Source: Bacteroidota bacterium (GTDB taxonomy: Bacteria > Bacteroidota > Bacteroidia > Bacteroidales > Tenuifilaceae). From it: a DNA stretch of 64,000 nucleotides. A model generated the notes under the pieces. It made no database searches. It was given only the letters and a program-made list of their open reading frames with translations, and was not told where the DNA came from. Position 1 is the first letter of the stretch, and every line of letters begins with the position of its first letter. The position numbers and the translations under genes were made by a program. Below are positions 27,505-37,131 of the stretch, in pieces. The DNA lies in assembly GCA_029560875.1 (NCBI GenBank), contig JAKQKB010000075.1, forward strand, positions 23,225 to 87,224, written 5' to 3'.

Positions 27505-29553
27505 ATGAATAACTATAAGTACTTTGTTAAATCGACCATTTGGATTTTTGGATTTATAATGTTTGGTATACTTCTATTCTTTATTTCACGATTAGCATAC
27601 CTCTTTACCTATGGCGATTTTAAGGAACTAAGCAATTTCAAAATTGATTTAGTTAGAGCTTTTTGGGTAGGAATCCGATTCGATGTGAAAGTCCTAACCT
27701 TTGCATTTTTACCAGTAATGCTAATTCCAATCGCAACTATTTTTCTCGGCAACAAACTATTCAAGACATTTAAACAGATAATAAAAATTTACGGGATTAT
27801 TGTAATCTGTGTTTTTGCTTTGCTTATGGTTATTGACTATTACTTCTACAGTTTCTACAATACCCGCATAAGCATCATAATATTTGGTTTTTTTGAGGAT
27901 GATACACTTGCCGTAATAAAAACTCTTTGGACTGATTTTCCTTTAATTCCAATACTATTGGGGCTAACTGTAGCAATATTCCTGTTAGTAAAAGCAAGCC
28001 TATGGATAGTAAAAGAACGAGAAAATTTCAATTTCTTGAGTGGTAAAATTTTATTTCAAATAATTACCATAATACTTGTTATTGGATTCTACTTTTTAGG
28101 ATTGCGAGGAACTGTTGCAATTATACCGCTTGATGGCAGACATGCAACCATTTCCGACAACTCTTTTGTAAATGCTCTTTGTAACAATGCTGTTTTCTCT
28201 CTTAAAACAGCATACTCCGACAAAAAAGATATCAGCATCAGCATAGATTATGAATCAATGCTAAGGAACTTTAACTTTTCCAACGCAAATGATGCAATTG
28301 CAATTCACTTAGGGAAAAGCAGAAACGATTCTTTAAATATAACCGATTTAATTGCAACTACCCCCAAAAATACATTCATAGAAGAAAACCCTCCGTCAGT
28401 AGTATTTATTATGATGGAAGGACTTAGCAACTATTACATAAATCTTCATTCTGCAGAAAATAATCTTTTGGGCTCATTGGAGTCGCAACTTAACGACTGC
28501 TATGTTTACAGGAATTTCCTCCCATCATATAGCGGAACAATATACTCACTGGAAAATTTACTCGTTGGAACTCCACAAAGCCCGCTTTCCCAATCGAAAT
28601 TTCAAACTTTCCCACTCGAATCGTCTGTGGCAAAGCCATTCAAGCAGAAGGGCTATGGCACAACTTTTATTACAGGTGGAAAAATGGGTTGGAGAAGTAT
28701 GGATAAGTTTATTGGCAAACAATATATTGATAAAGTTGAAGCAGAACCCAACTTGTTAAAGGAGTATCCCAACGCAAAAACAGGCGAATGGGGTGTTCAT
28801 GACGAACATCTATTTGATAGAATGCTCTCAATCCTAGAAAACTCAAACGGAAAACCCCAATTTATTTTTGCCATGACCATTTCGCACCACAGTCCCTATG
28901 ATATTCCCAAAGACTACGCGAACCTTCCAATTAACTTATCGGATGAGATTAAAAAGAAAATCAAAACTCCCGAGGAGGTTGCTCTTCGATGCTTTAAGGC
29001 TTACCAGTATGCCAATAATTGCCTAGGAAGTTTTATTGAAAGGGTAAAGAATTCTCCATTAGGAAAAAATACTATTATTGTTGCAACTGGCGACCACAAC
29101 TTACTTCAGTTATTCGATTTCTCCGATAAAGACTTGCTAATGAAATACTCGGTGCCGCTTATTATGTACGTACCCGACAGTTATAAACCTAAAACTGATG
29201 TTAACACTAGAGTTTTCGCATCGCATAAGGATATTTTTCCCACAATCTTTAACACGTCCCTCTCCGAGGCATCTTACCTTAAAACTGGAAACAACCTATT
29301 TTCTCCCGAGTTAAAAAACAGTTTTGGGATACACTGCCATAGAATTGCTATGGACAGCATTGGATGTGTCGATTTTACAACCAGTACTCCGCTTTTCTTT
29401 AGATGGAATGAAACAGGAAATCAACTAGAGCCATCAAATGAAAATCCTGATAAACATTTACAAGATTTAATGTTAAAATCAAAGGCGTACGTTGCATCAA
29501 TGAACCTATTCATCATGAACGATCTTGCTAACAAAACAAAAAGGGGGGGGTGA
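27505..29553 (+). CDS. LTA synthase-like membrane sulfatase/phosphotransferase
   Basis: This 682-residue protein has five N-terminal membrane helices (about 10-215) and a periplasmic alkaline phosphatase-superfamily domain. VVFIMMEGLSNYY holds the metal-binding Glu, NFLPSYSGTIYSLENLLVG holds the likely Thr nucleophile region, and later GDHN and SHKDIFPT are present. It resembles LtaS and EptA-type enzymes that move phospho-groups onto envelope glycans or lipids, but Bacteroidota do not make lipoteichoic acid, so the substrate is unknown. The gene follows tlyA by 11 nt. The last codons contain a run of eight G (29543-29550) immediately before the stop. Confidence 0.87.
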   Translation: MNNYKYFVKSTIWIFGFIMFGILLFFISRLAYLFTYGDFKELSNFKIDLVRAFWVGIRFDVKVLTFAFLPVMLIPIATIFLGNKLFKTFKQIIKIYGIIVICVFALLMVIDYYFYSFYNTRISIIIFGFFEDDTLAVIKTLWTDFPLIPILLGLTVAIFLLVKASLWIVKERENFNFLSGKILFQIITIILVIGFYFLGLRGTVAIIPLDGRHATISDNSFVNALCNNAVFSLKTAYSDKKDISISIDYESMLRNFNFSNANDAIAIHLGKSRNDSLNITDLIATTPKNTFIEENPPSVVFIMMEGLSNYYINLHSAENNLLGSLESQLNDCYVYRNFLPSYSGTIYSLENLLVGTPQSPLSQSKFQTFPLESSVAKPFKQKGYGTTFITGGKMGWRSMDKFIGKQYIDKVEAEPNLLKEYPNAKTGEWGVHDEHLFDRMLSILENSNGKPQFIFAMTISHHSPYDIPKDYANLPINLSDEIKKKIKTPEEVALRCFKAYQYANNCLGSFIERVKNSPLGKNTIIVATGDHNLLQLFDFSDKDLLMKYSVPLIMYVPDSYKPKTDVNTRVFASHKDIFPTIFNTSLSEASYLKTGNNLFSPELKNSFGIHCHRIAMDSIGCVDFTTSTPLFFRWNETGNQLEPSNENPDKHLQDLMLKSKAYVASMNLFIMNDLANKTKRGG

Positions 29554-29575
29554 GAAAAAATGAAATCGTATAACT

Positions 29576-29608
29576 TTTGACTGATTTTAATAAACAATTT
29601 TACTTTTT
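29576..29608 (+). promoter_or_regulatory. possible promoter of the TonB receptor gene
   Basis: TTTG (29576-29579), 21 nt, then TACTTTTT (29601-29608), one mismatch from TAnnTTTG. The leader to the ATG at 29639 would be about 23 nt. Confidence 0.55.
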
Positions 29609-29638
29609 TCATGTTTACTGTGGAAACCTTTAATAGAT

Positions 29639-32047
29639 ATGAAAACAATATACAGCATTTTTCTACTGTCACTTTTGATGCCTTTTGCATTGCTCTCACA
29701 GGAAACAGGGATAATAAAAGGTAAAGTTTTCGATAAACAGAGTAACGAGCCAGTTCCCTTTGCGAACATCATTATTTTTGGCACTACAATAGGTACAACT
29801 TCTGATTTTGAAGGTAATTATTTGTTTACAGGATTAAAGCCAGGTTATATCGAAATTCAAGCTTCAGCAATTGGATTCAAACCATACATATCCGAAGCCA
29901 TTCTGGTTACAAATGCAAAAACAGTTTTTGTTGATTTACCTATTGAACAAGCACCTGTGGAACTTGAAGGTGTTGTGGTTAAAGCATCAACATTCCGTAG
30001 GAGCGACGATGCGCCTGTATCGCTCCGTAGAATTGGAATTGATGAAATTGAGAAGAATCCAGGGGGTAATCGCGATATTAGTAAAGTAATACAATCGCTA
30101 CCTGGAGTAGCATCGTCGGTCTCTTACCGTAACGACGTTATTGTTCGAGGTGGAGGTCCGAACGAGAACAGGTTTTACCTCGATGGAATTGAGATTCCAA
30201 ACCTCAACCACTTTGCTACGCAAGGGGCATCGGGGGGACCCGTTGGAATTATCAACGTTGATTTTGTTCGTGAAGTAAACTTTTACTCTGGTGCATTCCC
30301 TGCCAACTTCGGCAATGCTATGAGTTCTATTTTAGATTTCAGGCAAATTGATGGGAATAAAGATAAACTCAAAGTTAAAGCAGCCATTGGAGCTTCGGAC
30401 TTAGCGCTTACGCTAGATGGGCCTATAAGCAACAATACATCTTTTATATTCTCAGCTCGTCGCTCATACCTTCAATTCCTTTTTAATGCACTTGGATTGC
30501 CATTCCTTCCAACATACAATGACTTTCAGTTCAAAACCAAAACTAAGTTCGACAGTAAAAATGAGTTAACTATAATAGGGCTAGGAGCCATTGATGATTT
30601 CGAACTCAATACAGGACTGAAAAATCCTGATGAGTCTCAACGTTACATCTTAGGTTATTTACCTGTAAACACCCAATGGAATTATACCATAGGAGCATCA
30701 TACAAACACTTCAAAAAGAATGGTTTTGAAACTTACGTTATAAGTAGAAACATGCTTAATAACCGACAGTACAAGTACCAAAGCAACGATGAATCACAGC
30801 CAAAACTATTGGATTATAAATCGTGGGAAGCGGAGAATAAATTTAGGTATGAGCGTCAACTCAAAGTTTGGAGCAATTACGACCTAAACTTTGGTGGAGG
30901 AATGGAGTATGCGCGCTACTTTAACAGCACTTTTCGCGCAAAATATGTTGGAGAAACCTACCAACCCGACAACTACGAAACCAACATGGATATGTTTAAG
31001 TGGAGTTTGTTTGGGCAAATAAATCACACTTACTTTCAGAAGCTAACATTATCACTCGGATTGCGTGCCGATGCTAATAACTATTCAACTAATATGAGTA
31101 ATCTTTTCAAACAAATTAGTCCACGTATCTCTGCATCGTACGAGATTACCCCAGAATATTACCTAAACTTCAATGTTGGACGATTCTACCAACAGCCATC
31201 GTACACTACACTCGGGTTTAGCAATGCTGCTGGCGATTTAGTGAATAAATCCAACGGATTAAAGTATATCCGAAGCGACCATTTTGTATTTGGCGCAGAA
31301 TGGCTACCCAATGAATCTAGCCGATTATCGGTTGAAGGATTCTTGAAACTTTACAACAACTACCCTGTTTCGTTAATCGACTCTGTATCAATAGCAAGTA
31401 AAGGTGCTGGTTACGGCACATTCGGCGATGAACCTGTAAAATCGGTTGGTAAAGGTCGCGCATATGGAGCCGAATTCCTTTATCGAAATAAAAATTTACT
31501 TGGATTTAATACCCTTATTTCTTACACCTTGGTAAGGAGTGAAAGTGCAAAGATGGACGAAAATCTAAATCCTACCTCTGGCTTTATTCCAACATCATGG
31601 GATAATGAACATTTAATATCAATTACGGCAACTCGCACATTTAAACGCGGCTGGGATGTTGGATTTAAGTGGCGATTTGTAGGTGGCGCGCCTTACACTC
31701 CTTACGACCTTCAAACATCTGCATTGATTGATGTATGGAATACACGCAATCAGGCCGTCTTGGATTATGGAAAATTCAACACATTGCGACTAAATGGATT
31801 TCATCAACTTGATGTAAGGGTTGACAAAATGTACTACTTCAACAATTGGACCCTAAACCTCTATGTTGATGTTCAAAATATCTACAACTTTAAAGGTGAA
31901 GAGGCCGACAATTATGTTACAGAGGTTGATATTAATGGAAATCCAACAGTAAATCCAGATGACCCAACAAGATATTTGCTCAAAAAGTTGAAAAATGATG
32001 GTTCTGGAACTATATTGCCAACAATTGGTATTATTGTAGAGTTTTAA
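29639..32047 (+). CDS. TonB-dependent receptor with carboxypeptidase-regulatory-like domain
   Basis: This 802-residue outer-membrane protein has a signal peptide (cut near LLSQ), a CarboxypepD_reg-like domain (about 23-110, GIIKGKVFDKQSNEPVPFAN), a plug (about 115-230, VIQSLPGVASSVSYRNDVIV then RGGGPNENRFYLDG) and a barrel to the end (PTIGIIVEF). It carries an unknown substrate into the periplasm using TonB energy. There is no SusD gene beside it; instead a small lipoprotein gene follows 10 nt later and is probably cotranscribed. Confidence 0.92.
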   Translation: MKTIYSIFLLSLLMPFALLSQETGIIKGKVFDKQSNEPVPFANIIIFGTTIGTTSDFEGNYLFTGLKPGYIEIQASAIGFKPYISEAILVTNAKTVFVDLPIEQAPVELEGVVVKASTFRRSDDAPVSLRRIGIDEIEKNPGGNRDISKVIQSLPGVASSVSYRNDVIVRGGGPNENRFYLDGIEIPNLNHFATQGASGGPVGIINVDFVREVNFYSGAFPANFGNAMSSILDFRQIDGNKDKLKVKAAIGASDLALTLDGPISNNTSFIFSARRSYLQFLFNALGLPFLPTYNDFQFKTKTKFDSKNELTIIGLGAIDDFELNTGLKNPDESQRYILGYLPVNTQWNYTIGASYKHFKKNGFETYVISRNMLNNRQYKYQSNDESQPKLLDYKSWEAENKFRYERQLKVWSNYDLNFGGGMEYARYFNSTFRAKYVGETYQPDNYETNMDMFKWSLFGQINHTYFQKLTLSLGLRADANNYSTNMSNLFKQISPRISASYEITPEYYLNFNVGRFYQQPSYTTLGFSNAAGDLVNKSNGLKYIRSDHFVFGAEWLPNESSRLSVEGFLKLYNNYPVSLIDSVSIASKGAGYGTFGDEPVKSVGKGRAYGAEFLYRNKNLLGFNTLISYTLVRSESAKMDENLNPTSGFIPTSWDNEHLISITATRTFKRGWDVGFKWRFVGGAPYTPYDLQTSALIDVWNTRNQAVLDYGKFNTLRLNGFHQLDVRVDKMYYFNNWTLNLYVDVQNIYNFKGEEADNYVTEVDINGNPTVNPDDPTRYLLKKLKNDGSGTILPTIGIIVEF

Positions 32048-32057
32048 AACAAATGAA

Positions 32058-32792
32058 ATGAAAAAACTATTATACATCTCACTAGCAACGATATTAGCAG
32101 TATCGTGCAGTACATCCCAAACAGTAAAAACTTCCGAAACACCAGAGGTTGTTGTTACAAAACCATTCGATAGTGGCGTTGGTATTAATATCAATTTTAC
32201 ACCTGGAAAATCGTTCAATCATCCACTGATTGCATTTTGGATTGAAGATATTAATGGCAATTTCATACAAACGGTATATGCATCAAAATCAATAACAACC
32301 GGTGTATTCAAGTATGGTGTATATGAAAAAGGCAAATGGCAGCCAGGCGAAAGACGTCGCCCCGCATCGTTACCTTACTGGTTACATAAACTTGGTAAAA
32401 TGACTAACGACGGTTATTTCCTTCCTAGTCCCGAAAATCCACTTCCCGATGCCTACACTGGAGCTACTCCACAGGGAAGTTTTACGGTTAAATTTGCTGT
32501 TCCCAGCAATTTAAAACAATTCAAACTACTTATGGAGATTAACCAGCCTTGGGATTGGAACAACTACTGGCATAATAATCGTTACCCTGGTGATGAGAAT
32601 TACGCAACTTCGGCACAGCCCGCATTGGTTTACTCTGCCGATATTCATATCGATGCAAAAGGCGGAAAGTTCTTCCTTAAGCCAATTGGTCACAGTCATT
32701 ACTCAGGAGCCAGCGGAGAGCTATTCACAGATATTAGTACCTTAACATCAGCGCTAAATATTGCAAGCGATATTTGGGTTGAAATTGAATAA
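32058..32792 (+). CDS. lipoprotein, probable DUF2271 family
   Basis: This 244-residue lipoprotein (lipobox AVSC, C17) has a beta-rich domain with HPLIAFWIEDINGNFIQT, ASLPYWLHKLGK, DAYTGATPQGSFTVKF and INQPWDWNNYW, a pattern like DUF2271 predicted periplasmic proteins, sometimes linked to redox or FMN-dependent functions. The family call is by eye. Its tight spacing behind the TonB receptor suggests it works with that receptor at the cell surface or in the periplasm. Confidence 0.75.
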   Translation: MKKLLYISLATILAVSCSTSQTVKTSETPEVVVTKPFDSGVGININFTPGKSFNHPLIAFWIEDINGNFIQTVYASKSITTGVFKYGVYEKGKWQPGERRRPASLPYWLHKLGKMTNDGYFLPSPENPLPDAYTGATPQGSFTVKFAVPSNLKQFKLLMEINQPWDWNNYWHNNRYPGDENYATSAQPALVYSADIHIDAKGGKFFLKPIGHSHYSGASGELFTDISTLTSALNIASDIWVEIE

Positions 32793-32805
32793 ATAGAACA
32801 TAAGG

Positions 32806-32832
32806 CCCTTAAGGGGTTAAAACCCTTAAAGG
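32806..32832. repeat. palindromic intergenic hairpin, family member 1
   Basis: An imperfect hairpin, CCTTAAGGGGTT and AACCCTTAAAGG around an AA centre, sits between the DUF2271 and epimerase genes. It shares its CCCTTnA core with the two larger palindromes at 33764 and 49432. Confidence 0.6.
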
Positions 32833-32848
32833 AATATACACACAGGCT

Positions 32849-33772
32849 ATGCCAACTGCAGTAATAATAGGAGGAACAGGATTAATTGGCCAAGAGTTAA
32901 TCAAAACCTTACTTAAAGATGGCTTTGAGGTTAAACTCCTATCGCGTAGTAAATCAAAGGTAGATGAGATTTTTGGAGGAAAAGTTACCCCTGTGGAGTG
33001 GAATGGCAAAAATCACGATGAACTTGTTCCAATTATTAACAGCTGCAATTTAATTGTAAATCTTGCTGGGCATACAATTGCGATTCCTTGGACCAAATCG
33101 AATAAGAATAAAATCTGGAATAGCAGGATTAACACCACCGAAATTATTGCAAATGCCATTAACAGCTGCAATACACCGCCAAAAGTGCTTATTCAGGCAT
33201 CGGCAGTGGGTTACTACAGCCACAACTCGTGGGAACAACTAACGGAGAATTCATCGAAAGGCGCTGGATTCCTATCAAACCTAACCGATGAGTGGGAACA
33301 ACAAGCACTGAAATGCGAATCAAAAACTAGGGTTGTTTTAATCAGAACAGGCATAGTACTTTCAAACAAAGGTGGATTTTTGCCAAAAATTCTAAGTCCA
33401 ATCAAGTATTTTGCAGGAACAATTCTGGGTTCAGGAAAACAGATTATACCCTGGATACACATACACGACCATATATCGGCAATTGTTCACCTAGCTAAAA
33501 CTGAAAGTGCAACAGGAGCATTCAACCTTGTTGATCCAAATCCGACTTCATTAAGTAAAATAACAAAAACTGTTGGTAAAATAGTAAACAGGCCTATATT
33601 CCTTAGAATTCCAGCATCATTACTAAGACTTGCTTTAGGCAATATGGCCAAGGAAACACTTCTTGCAAGCCAAACTGTAAAACCCAAAAAACTTGAAGAA
33701 TTGGGATTTGAATGGAGGTTTGCTGATATAGAAGATGCGTTAACAAATCTACTAGTACGAAATACCCCCTAA
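32849..33772 (+). CDS. TIGR01777 family NAD(P)-binding epimerase/oxidoreductase
   Basis: This 307-residue protein is an extended short-chain dehydrogenase of the YfcH/SulA-like group. It has the Rossmann motif IIGGTGLIGQELI near the N-terminus, NLAGHTI, the family-typical ASAVGYYSH and a helical C-terminal domain with PFFLRIPA-like sequence (PIFLRIPASLLRLALG). The reaction is not known for most members. The stop codon lies inside the left arm of a palindrome at 33764-33796. Confidence 0.9.
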   Translation: MPTAVIIGGTGLIGQELIKTLLKDGFEVKLLSRSKSKVDEIFGGKVTPVEWNGKNHDELVPIINSCNLIVNLAGHTIAIPWTKSNKNKIWNSRINTTEIIANAINSCNTPPKVLIQASAVGYYSHNSWEQLTENSSKGAGFLSNLTDEWEQQALKCESKTRVVLIRTGIVLSNKGGFLPKILSPIKYFAGTILGSGKQIIPWIHIHDHISAIVHLAKTESATGAFNLVDPNPTSLSKITKTVGKIVNRPIFLRIPASLLRLALGNMAKETLLASQTVKPKKLEELGFEWRFADIEDALTNLLVRNTP

Positions 33773-33796
33773 AGAGTTTTGAACCCTTTAGGGGGT
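33764..33796. terminator. palindrome between convergent genes, family member 2
   Basis: ACCCCCTAAAG (33764-33774) pairs with CTTTAGGGGGT (33786-33796), with the inner bases nearly paired too. The stop codon of the epimerase gene is inside the left arm, and the stop of the convergent kinase gene starts just after the right arm, so it probably ends both transcripts. Confidence 0.75.
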
Positions 33797-34768
33797 TCAA
33801 GAAAACATCCTCCAAAACGATTTTTTCTTTTGCAACATTGATAAGTCCAAATTCTCAAGCGCATTAATCATCTCATCGGCAGACGTATACCTGTTCACAA
33901 TCGCCTCTTGCTCAAATTCGAGAAGTTGGTTATGGCTATAAAATCGAGGTGGCTTTGGGAGCCTTGCTTTTGATGTTGCTTTTGCAACAACCTCAAAAAC
34001 AAAATCAGAAATACTCTTATGCTGAGGTAAAGGAACCACCAACTGTAGTTGAATTCGCATTAAAGGATTGCTGCTTTCCCATGGATTTTTGCATGTTAGC
34101 AATTGCCAAAGCGTTACCCCCATTGCGTAAATATCGGTTTGAGGCTGTATTAACTCCCAAAGATTTAGAATCTGTTCAGGCGAGGAGTAAATCAACGAAA
34201 AAGGCAACTTATCGCCCTTATTGCACAAAGGTTCCGAAGGTTTACGAATCAATCCAAAATCAATAATATCTACCTGTGGATTATCAAAGTTGATAACATC
34301 ATCAACCTTTCTAACTATAATATTGCCAGGTTTTATATCGCAATGAACAAAGCCTGCATCGTGTATACGTTTTAGCGCTTTTAGCGCTTCAATTACAATC
34401 AGGATTTTTTGTTGAACTGTAATCTTTGCTTTGTATTTCCCAGTTATGATTTTCTGCAAGTCGATACCTTCGGTAAAATCACGAACCAGGTATTTAGTGT
34501 CATCCTGAATAATTAACTCAGGGTTTTGCCGTGTGCACTTGGATAAACCCTCATATTCTCGTTCAGCACGAAAACAATAACGTGGATTATTGTTTAAATA
34601 CCTATGGAAACGCTTAACAATTACTTTTTGTCCATTTCTTTGGCGAGTTCCAATGAAAGTGCAACAAATTTCTCCGTTGGCCTTTAGAATATTCTTAGGA
34701 TTAGAAAGAGTCAGCACGTACTTATCGTGCGGACCAATCAATAGAATATCCTCAAAATCCTTAGGCAT
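33797..34768 (-). CDS. serine/threonine protein kinase
   Basis: This 323-residue soluble kinase has eukaryotic-like catalytic motifs: K52 in VIVKRF, HCDIKPGN with D144 and N149, and the metal-binding D170 in DFG. The Gly-rich loop is poor, but the catalytic residues are intact, so it should be active. Residues about 175-300 form the C-lobe and the C-terminus is basic. No membrane segment or PASTA domain is present. The start codon overlaps the stop of the ABC ATPase gene by one base (TAATG), so it is translationally coupled to an ABC exporter pair. Confidence 0.92.
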   Translation of the reverse strand: MPKDFEDILLIGPHDKYVLTLSNPKNILKANGEICCTFIGTRQRNGQKVIVKRFHRYLNNNPRYCFRAEREYEGLSKCTRQNPELIIQDDTKYLVRDFTEGIDLQKIITGKYKAKITVQQKILIVIEALKALKRIHDAGFVHCDIKPGNIIVRKVDDVINFDNPQVDIIDFGLIRKPSEPLCNKGDKLPFSLIYSSPEQILNLWELIQPQTDIYAMGVTLWQLLTCKNPWESSNPLMRIQLQLVVPLPQHKSISDFVFEVVAKATSKARLPKPPRFYSHNQLLEFEQEAIVNRYTSADEMINALENLDLSMLQKKKSFWRMFS

Positions 34769-35457
34769 TAATTCAGTTTAAAGTAACTCTCCAACTCCTG
34801 CAAGCTGTTACTGTGCGTTTTGCTATCGTTTACAATTTTACCATTCTCGAGAATCAAAATTCGGGAGCAAATCTCCGTAACGTGCATCAAATCGTGACTC
34901 GATATAATTATGGTTGTACCCTTAGCGTTCAAATCCTTCAATTTAGATTTTAACCAAAGCTGAGAGCTGGGGTCTAGGTTTGCAAAAGGTTCGTCGAGAA
35001 TAATTATTTCTGGATTTGATATCATTGTTGCCAATATACCAACCTTGTTTTTATTACCTGCAGAAAGTTCACGGATATACAAATCTTTATCTTCAATTGA
35101 GAAAAAATCTTCATTTTCCTTCATAAAGATTGAAATGTCTGATTTGTTCTTACCGTACAGATTTCCAACAAACTCAAAAAACTCCAATGGAGTAAGATAA
35201 GGAATTAAGAAACGCTCGTTAAGATAAGAGCCAGTATAGTTTTTCCAATCGTCGGTTTTATCAACCTGCAAATCTTTGGATTTCACATGTCCGTCGGTAG
35301 CCTTAATTAAATCGAGTATCAAACTCAATAACGTTGTTTTCCCCGCACCATTATTACCAACCAGGCCAATAAGTTCGCCTTTATTAATTTTTAGATTTTC
35401 AATAGTAAGTGCAAAACTCTGACTATATACTTTTTGAAGCTTTAAAATCTCTATCAT
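34768..35457 (-). CDS. ABC transporter ATP-binding protein
   Basis: This 229-residue ATPase has Walker A GNNGAGKTT, the signature LSAGNKNKVG (an unusual LSAGN in place of LSGGQ, common in exporter ATPases), Walker B IIILDEPFANLDP and the switch His in SSHDL. It lies 11 nt after the permease gene and one base into the kinase gene. With the DUF5687 permease it should form an exporter of unknown substrate. Confidence 0.93.
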   Translation of the reverse strand: MIEILKLQKVYSQSFALTIENLKINKGELIGLVGNNGAGKTTLLSLILDLIKATDGHVKSKDLQVDKTDDWKNYTGSYLNERFLIPYLTPLEFFEFVGNLYGKNKSDISIFMKENEDFFSIEDKDLYIRELSAGNKNKVGILATMISNPEIIILDEPFANLDPSSQLWLKSKLKDLNAKGTTIIISSHDLMHVTEICSRILILENGKIVNDSKTHSNSLQELESYFKLN

Positions 35458-35468
35458 AGCTGTAATTA

Positions 35469-36929
35469 TTATTTTCTGAAACCACTTGACATAATATACT
35501 TTCTTTTAACTAGTCTATTGCTGATAAATCCGACAAGTTGCCTATGAAGCAGAATTGCAATTGCACCAATAAGACCTACTCCGAAAAAGCCAAACTCTTC
35601 CATTCCAATCAAACTGAAAATTAAATAAATAATCATTGGGATACCAAACAATGGAATCATCATAAGAAAATGATGTGCCCCTGTACCTTGGTAATTCATA
35701 AATTGGCTTCGGCCTAAATCGATGCTTGAACTGCTAAATGTACCAGAGAAGAATACTAATATGGAGGTTATTCCAACATTATAGAGCACAATTGCAGTGT
35801 TTATGAGCGCAATTTTTGAATCTATAAATGCGTAAGGGAGCGTTACCAAATAACTCGCCACACACATTATTGCAAATAGGTAATACTTTGCCAAAACAAA
35901 GTTGAAGGTGGATATCCTATGAACTAAGAACATATCATAAAATGAACTTTCCCACGAAAACGCATACTGATAGAAAAACATTGCAAGGTTGGAGGTAAGG
36001 AATATCCCTACAAACGTCAACATATACGGGCTATTCAAATATTGGTCGTTGTAAAAGATAAATCCATACAGCAAGAAAAAAATACTGAGATAAAAAACAG
36101 ATTTTGGGCGTTTATTCCTGAATATCAACTTCAACTCTGAGCCAATTAGCGTTCCAATCAACCCGTAGTTTGACAAAAACTGGAATGAGGTCGATTTTGC
36201 ATTGTTCTGCTTCTCAACCCCCTCAATGTATGCATTCCTTCTTAGCAACTCGTAAGCAAAAAAATACGACGCTATTGCCAACACAACAGGGAGTAAAGCA
36301 AATAGAGCGGTTTGGCTCAGCAAGCCAAGCGCATTGCTATACAATGATGATACAGAGATGATTTTTGCAATATCGAGGTAGATAAATATTGACAGGGCAA
36401 CTATCCACAGTATAACCAACAGTGGCTTCTTTACAAAATACTTCTTCGCGGTAAAATTTAAGAAGTTATTAAAAGCAATAAACGATATTACCGACACAAT
36501 CCACGAAACACTGTATAAAGGCGTTTGCGTGCTTAAAACAACCTTAAAGAAAAAAGGTAAAATTAAAAGCAGCGCAAAGAGGTTGAGAAAGTTAAACACA
36601 CTCCGCACCAAAGGGAAATGCAACAAAGTACTCTTCTTTACTGGCAGTGCTAAATAGGGCTGAATTGACATTACGGGTAATTGCTGCAAAAAGAAACGAA
36701 TTACAATATCGAACCCGAAGTAGTAGAACAACAAACGGTTAAATGCCGCCAATACATCCTGATTTGGGAATAGCTCAGCAACAATTTTATCGGCAAAAAA
36801 GCCAAGCATCAGAATATTTAACGCAAGGTAAATACCAATAAAGCCTAAAAGAATATTGATAAAAATGCTTTTTTGCCAAAAGGGAGACCGTAATTTCTCC
36901 TTCCAAAAATGAATTAATAATTGATACAT
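35469..36929 (-). CDS. ABC transporter permease, DUF5687 family
   Basis: This 486-residue inner-membrane protein has about 12 hydrophobic helices. The N-terminal segment LRSPFWQKSIFINILLGF and the later PYLALPVKKSTLLHFPLV are typical of the Bacteroidota-specific DUF5687 family of ABC-2-like permeases. It is the first gene of a three-gene unit with its ATPase and the Ser/Thr kinase. The substrate is unknown. Confidence 0.88.
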   Translation of the reverse strand: MYQLLIHFWKEKLRSPFWQKSIFINILLGFIGIYLALNILMLGFFADKIVAELFPNQDVLAAFNRLLFYYFGFDIVIRFFLQQLPVMSIQPYLALPVKKSTLLHFPLVRSVFNFLNLFALLLILPFFFKVVLSTQTPLYSVSWIVSVISFIAFNNFLNFTAKKYFVKKPLLVILWIVALSIFIYLDIAKIISVSSLYSNALGLLSQTALFALLPVVLAIASYFFAYELLRRNAYIEGVEKQNNAKSTSFQFLSNYGLIGTLIGSELKLIFRNKRPKSVFYLSIFFLLYGFIFYNDQYLNSPYMLTFVGIFLTSNLAMFFYQYAFSWESSFYDMFLVHRISTFNFVLAKYYLFAIMCVASYLVTLPYAFIDSKIALINTAIVLYNVGITSILVFFSGTFSSSSIDLGRSQFMNYQGTGAHHFLMMIPLFGIPMIIYLIFSLIGMEEFGFFGVGLIGAIAILLHRQLVGFISNRLVKRKYIMSSGFRK

Positions 36930-37027
36930 AGACGTTTTTTAATAATCATTTTTAAAGATTTCAATTTATGTAATCAAAGATAATATTTTTAATATCGCTC
37001 AAACATTGAAGTATATTAAAGACTCTT

Positions 37028-37065
37028 AAAAAAAGTTACCCCGCTCTAACGAACGGGGCAACTTT
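37028..37065 (-). terminator. terminator after the phosphohexomutase gene
   Basis: On the minus strand, AAAGTTGCCCCG (54-65 side) pairs with CGGGGTAACTTT (37032-37043) and is followed by a run of T (complement of 37028-37034). Confidence 0.85.
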
Positions 37066-37082
37066 AACTATTTATTTGAAGT

Positions 37083-37131
37083 CTTCCTGCTTCCAACTTT
37101 CTACTTCCAACTTACTACTTAATACTATTAA
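37083..37131. repeat. degenerate heptad array (unit CTTCCTA) overlapping a stop codon
   Basis: Seven units: CTTCCTG, CTTCCAA, CTTTCTA, CTTCCAA, CTTACTA, CTTAATA, CTATTAA. The stop codon of the phosphohexomutase gene (37115-37117) lies inside the fifth unit, and the pattern runs on into the last codons. Confidence 0.65.

Noticed and set aside
29553..29639. Frameshifted continuation of the sulfatase gene through the G8 tract
   Set aside because: The protein is already full length for the family and the alternative frame ends after a few residues.
33949..34266. Plus-strand reading frame opposite the kinase gene
   Set aside because: It is a shadow of the minus-strand kinase, which has intact catalytic motifs.
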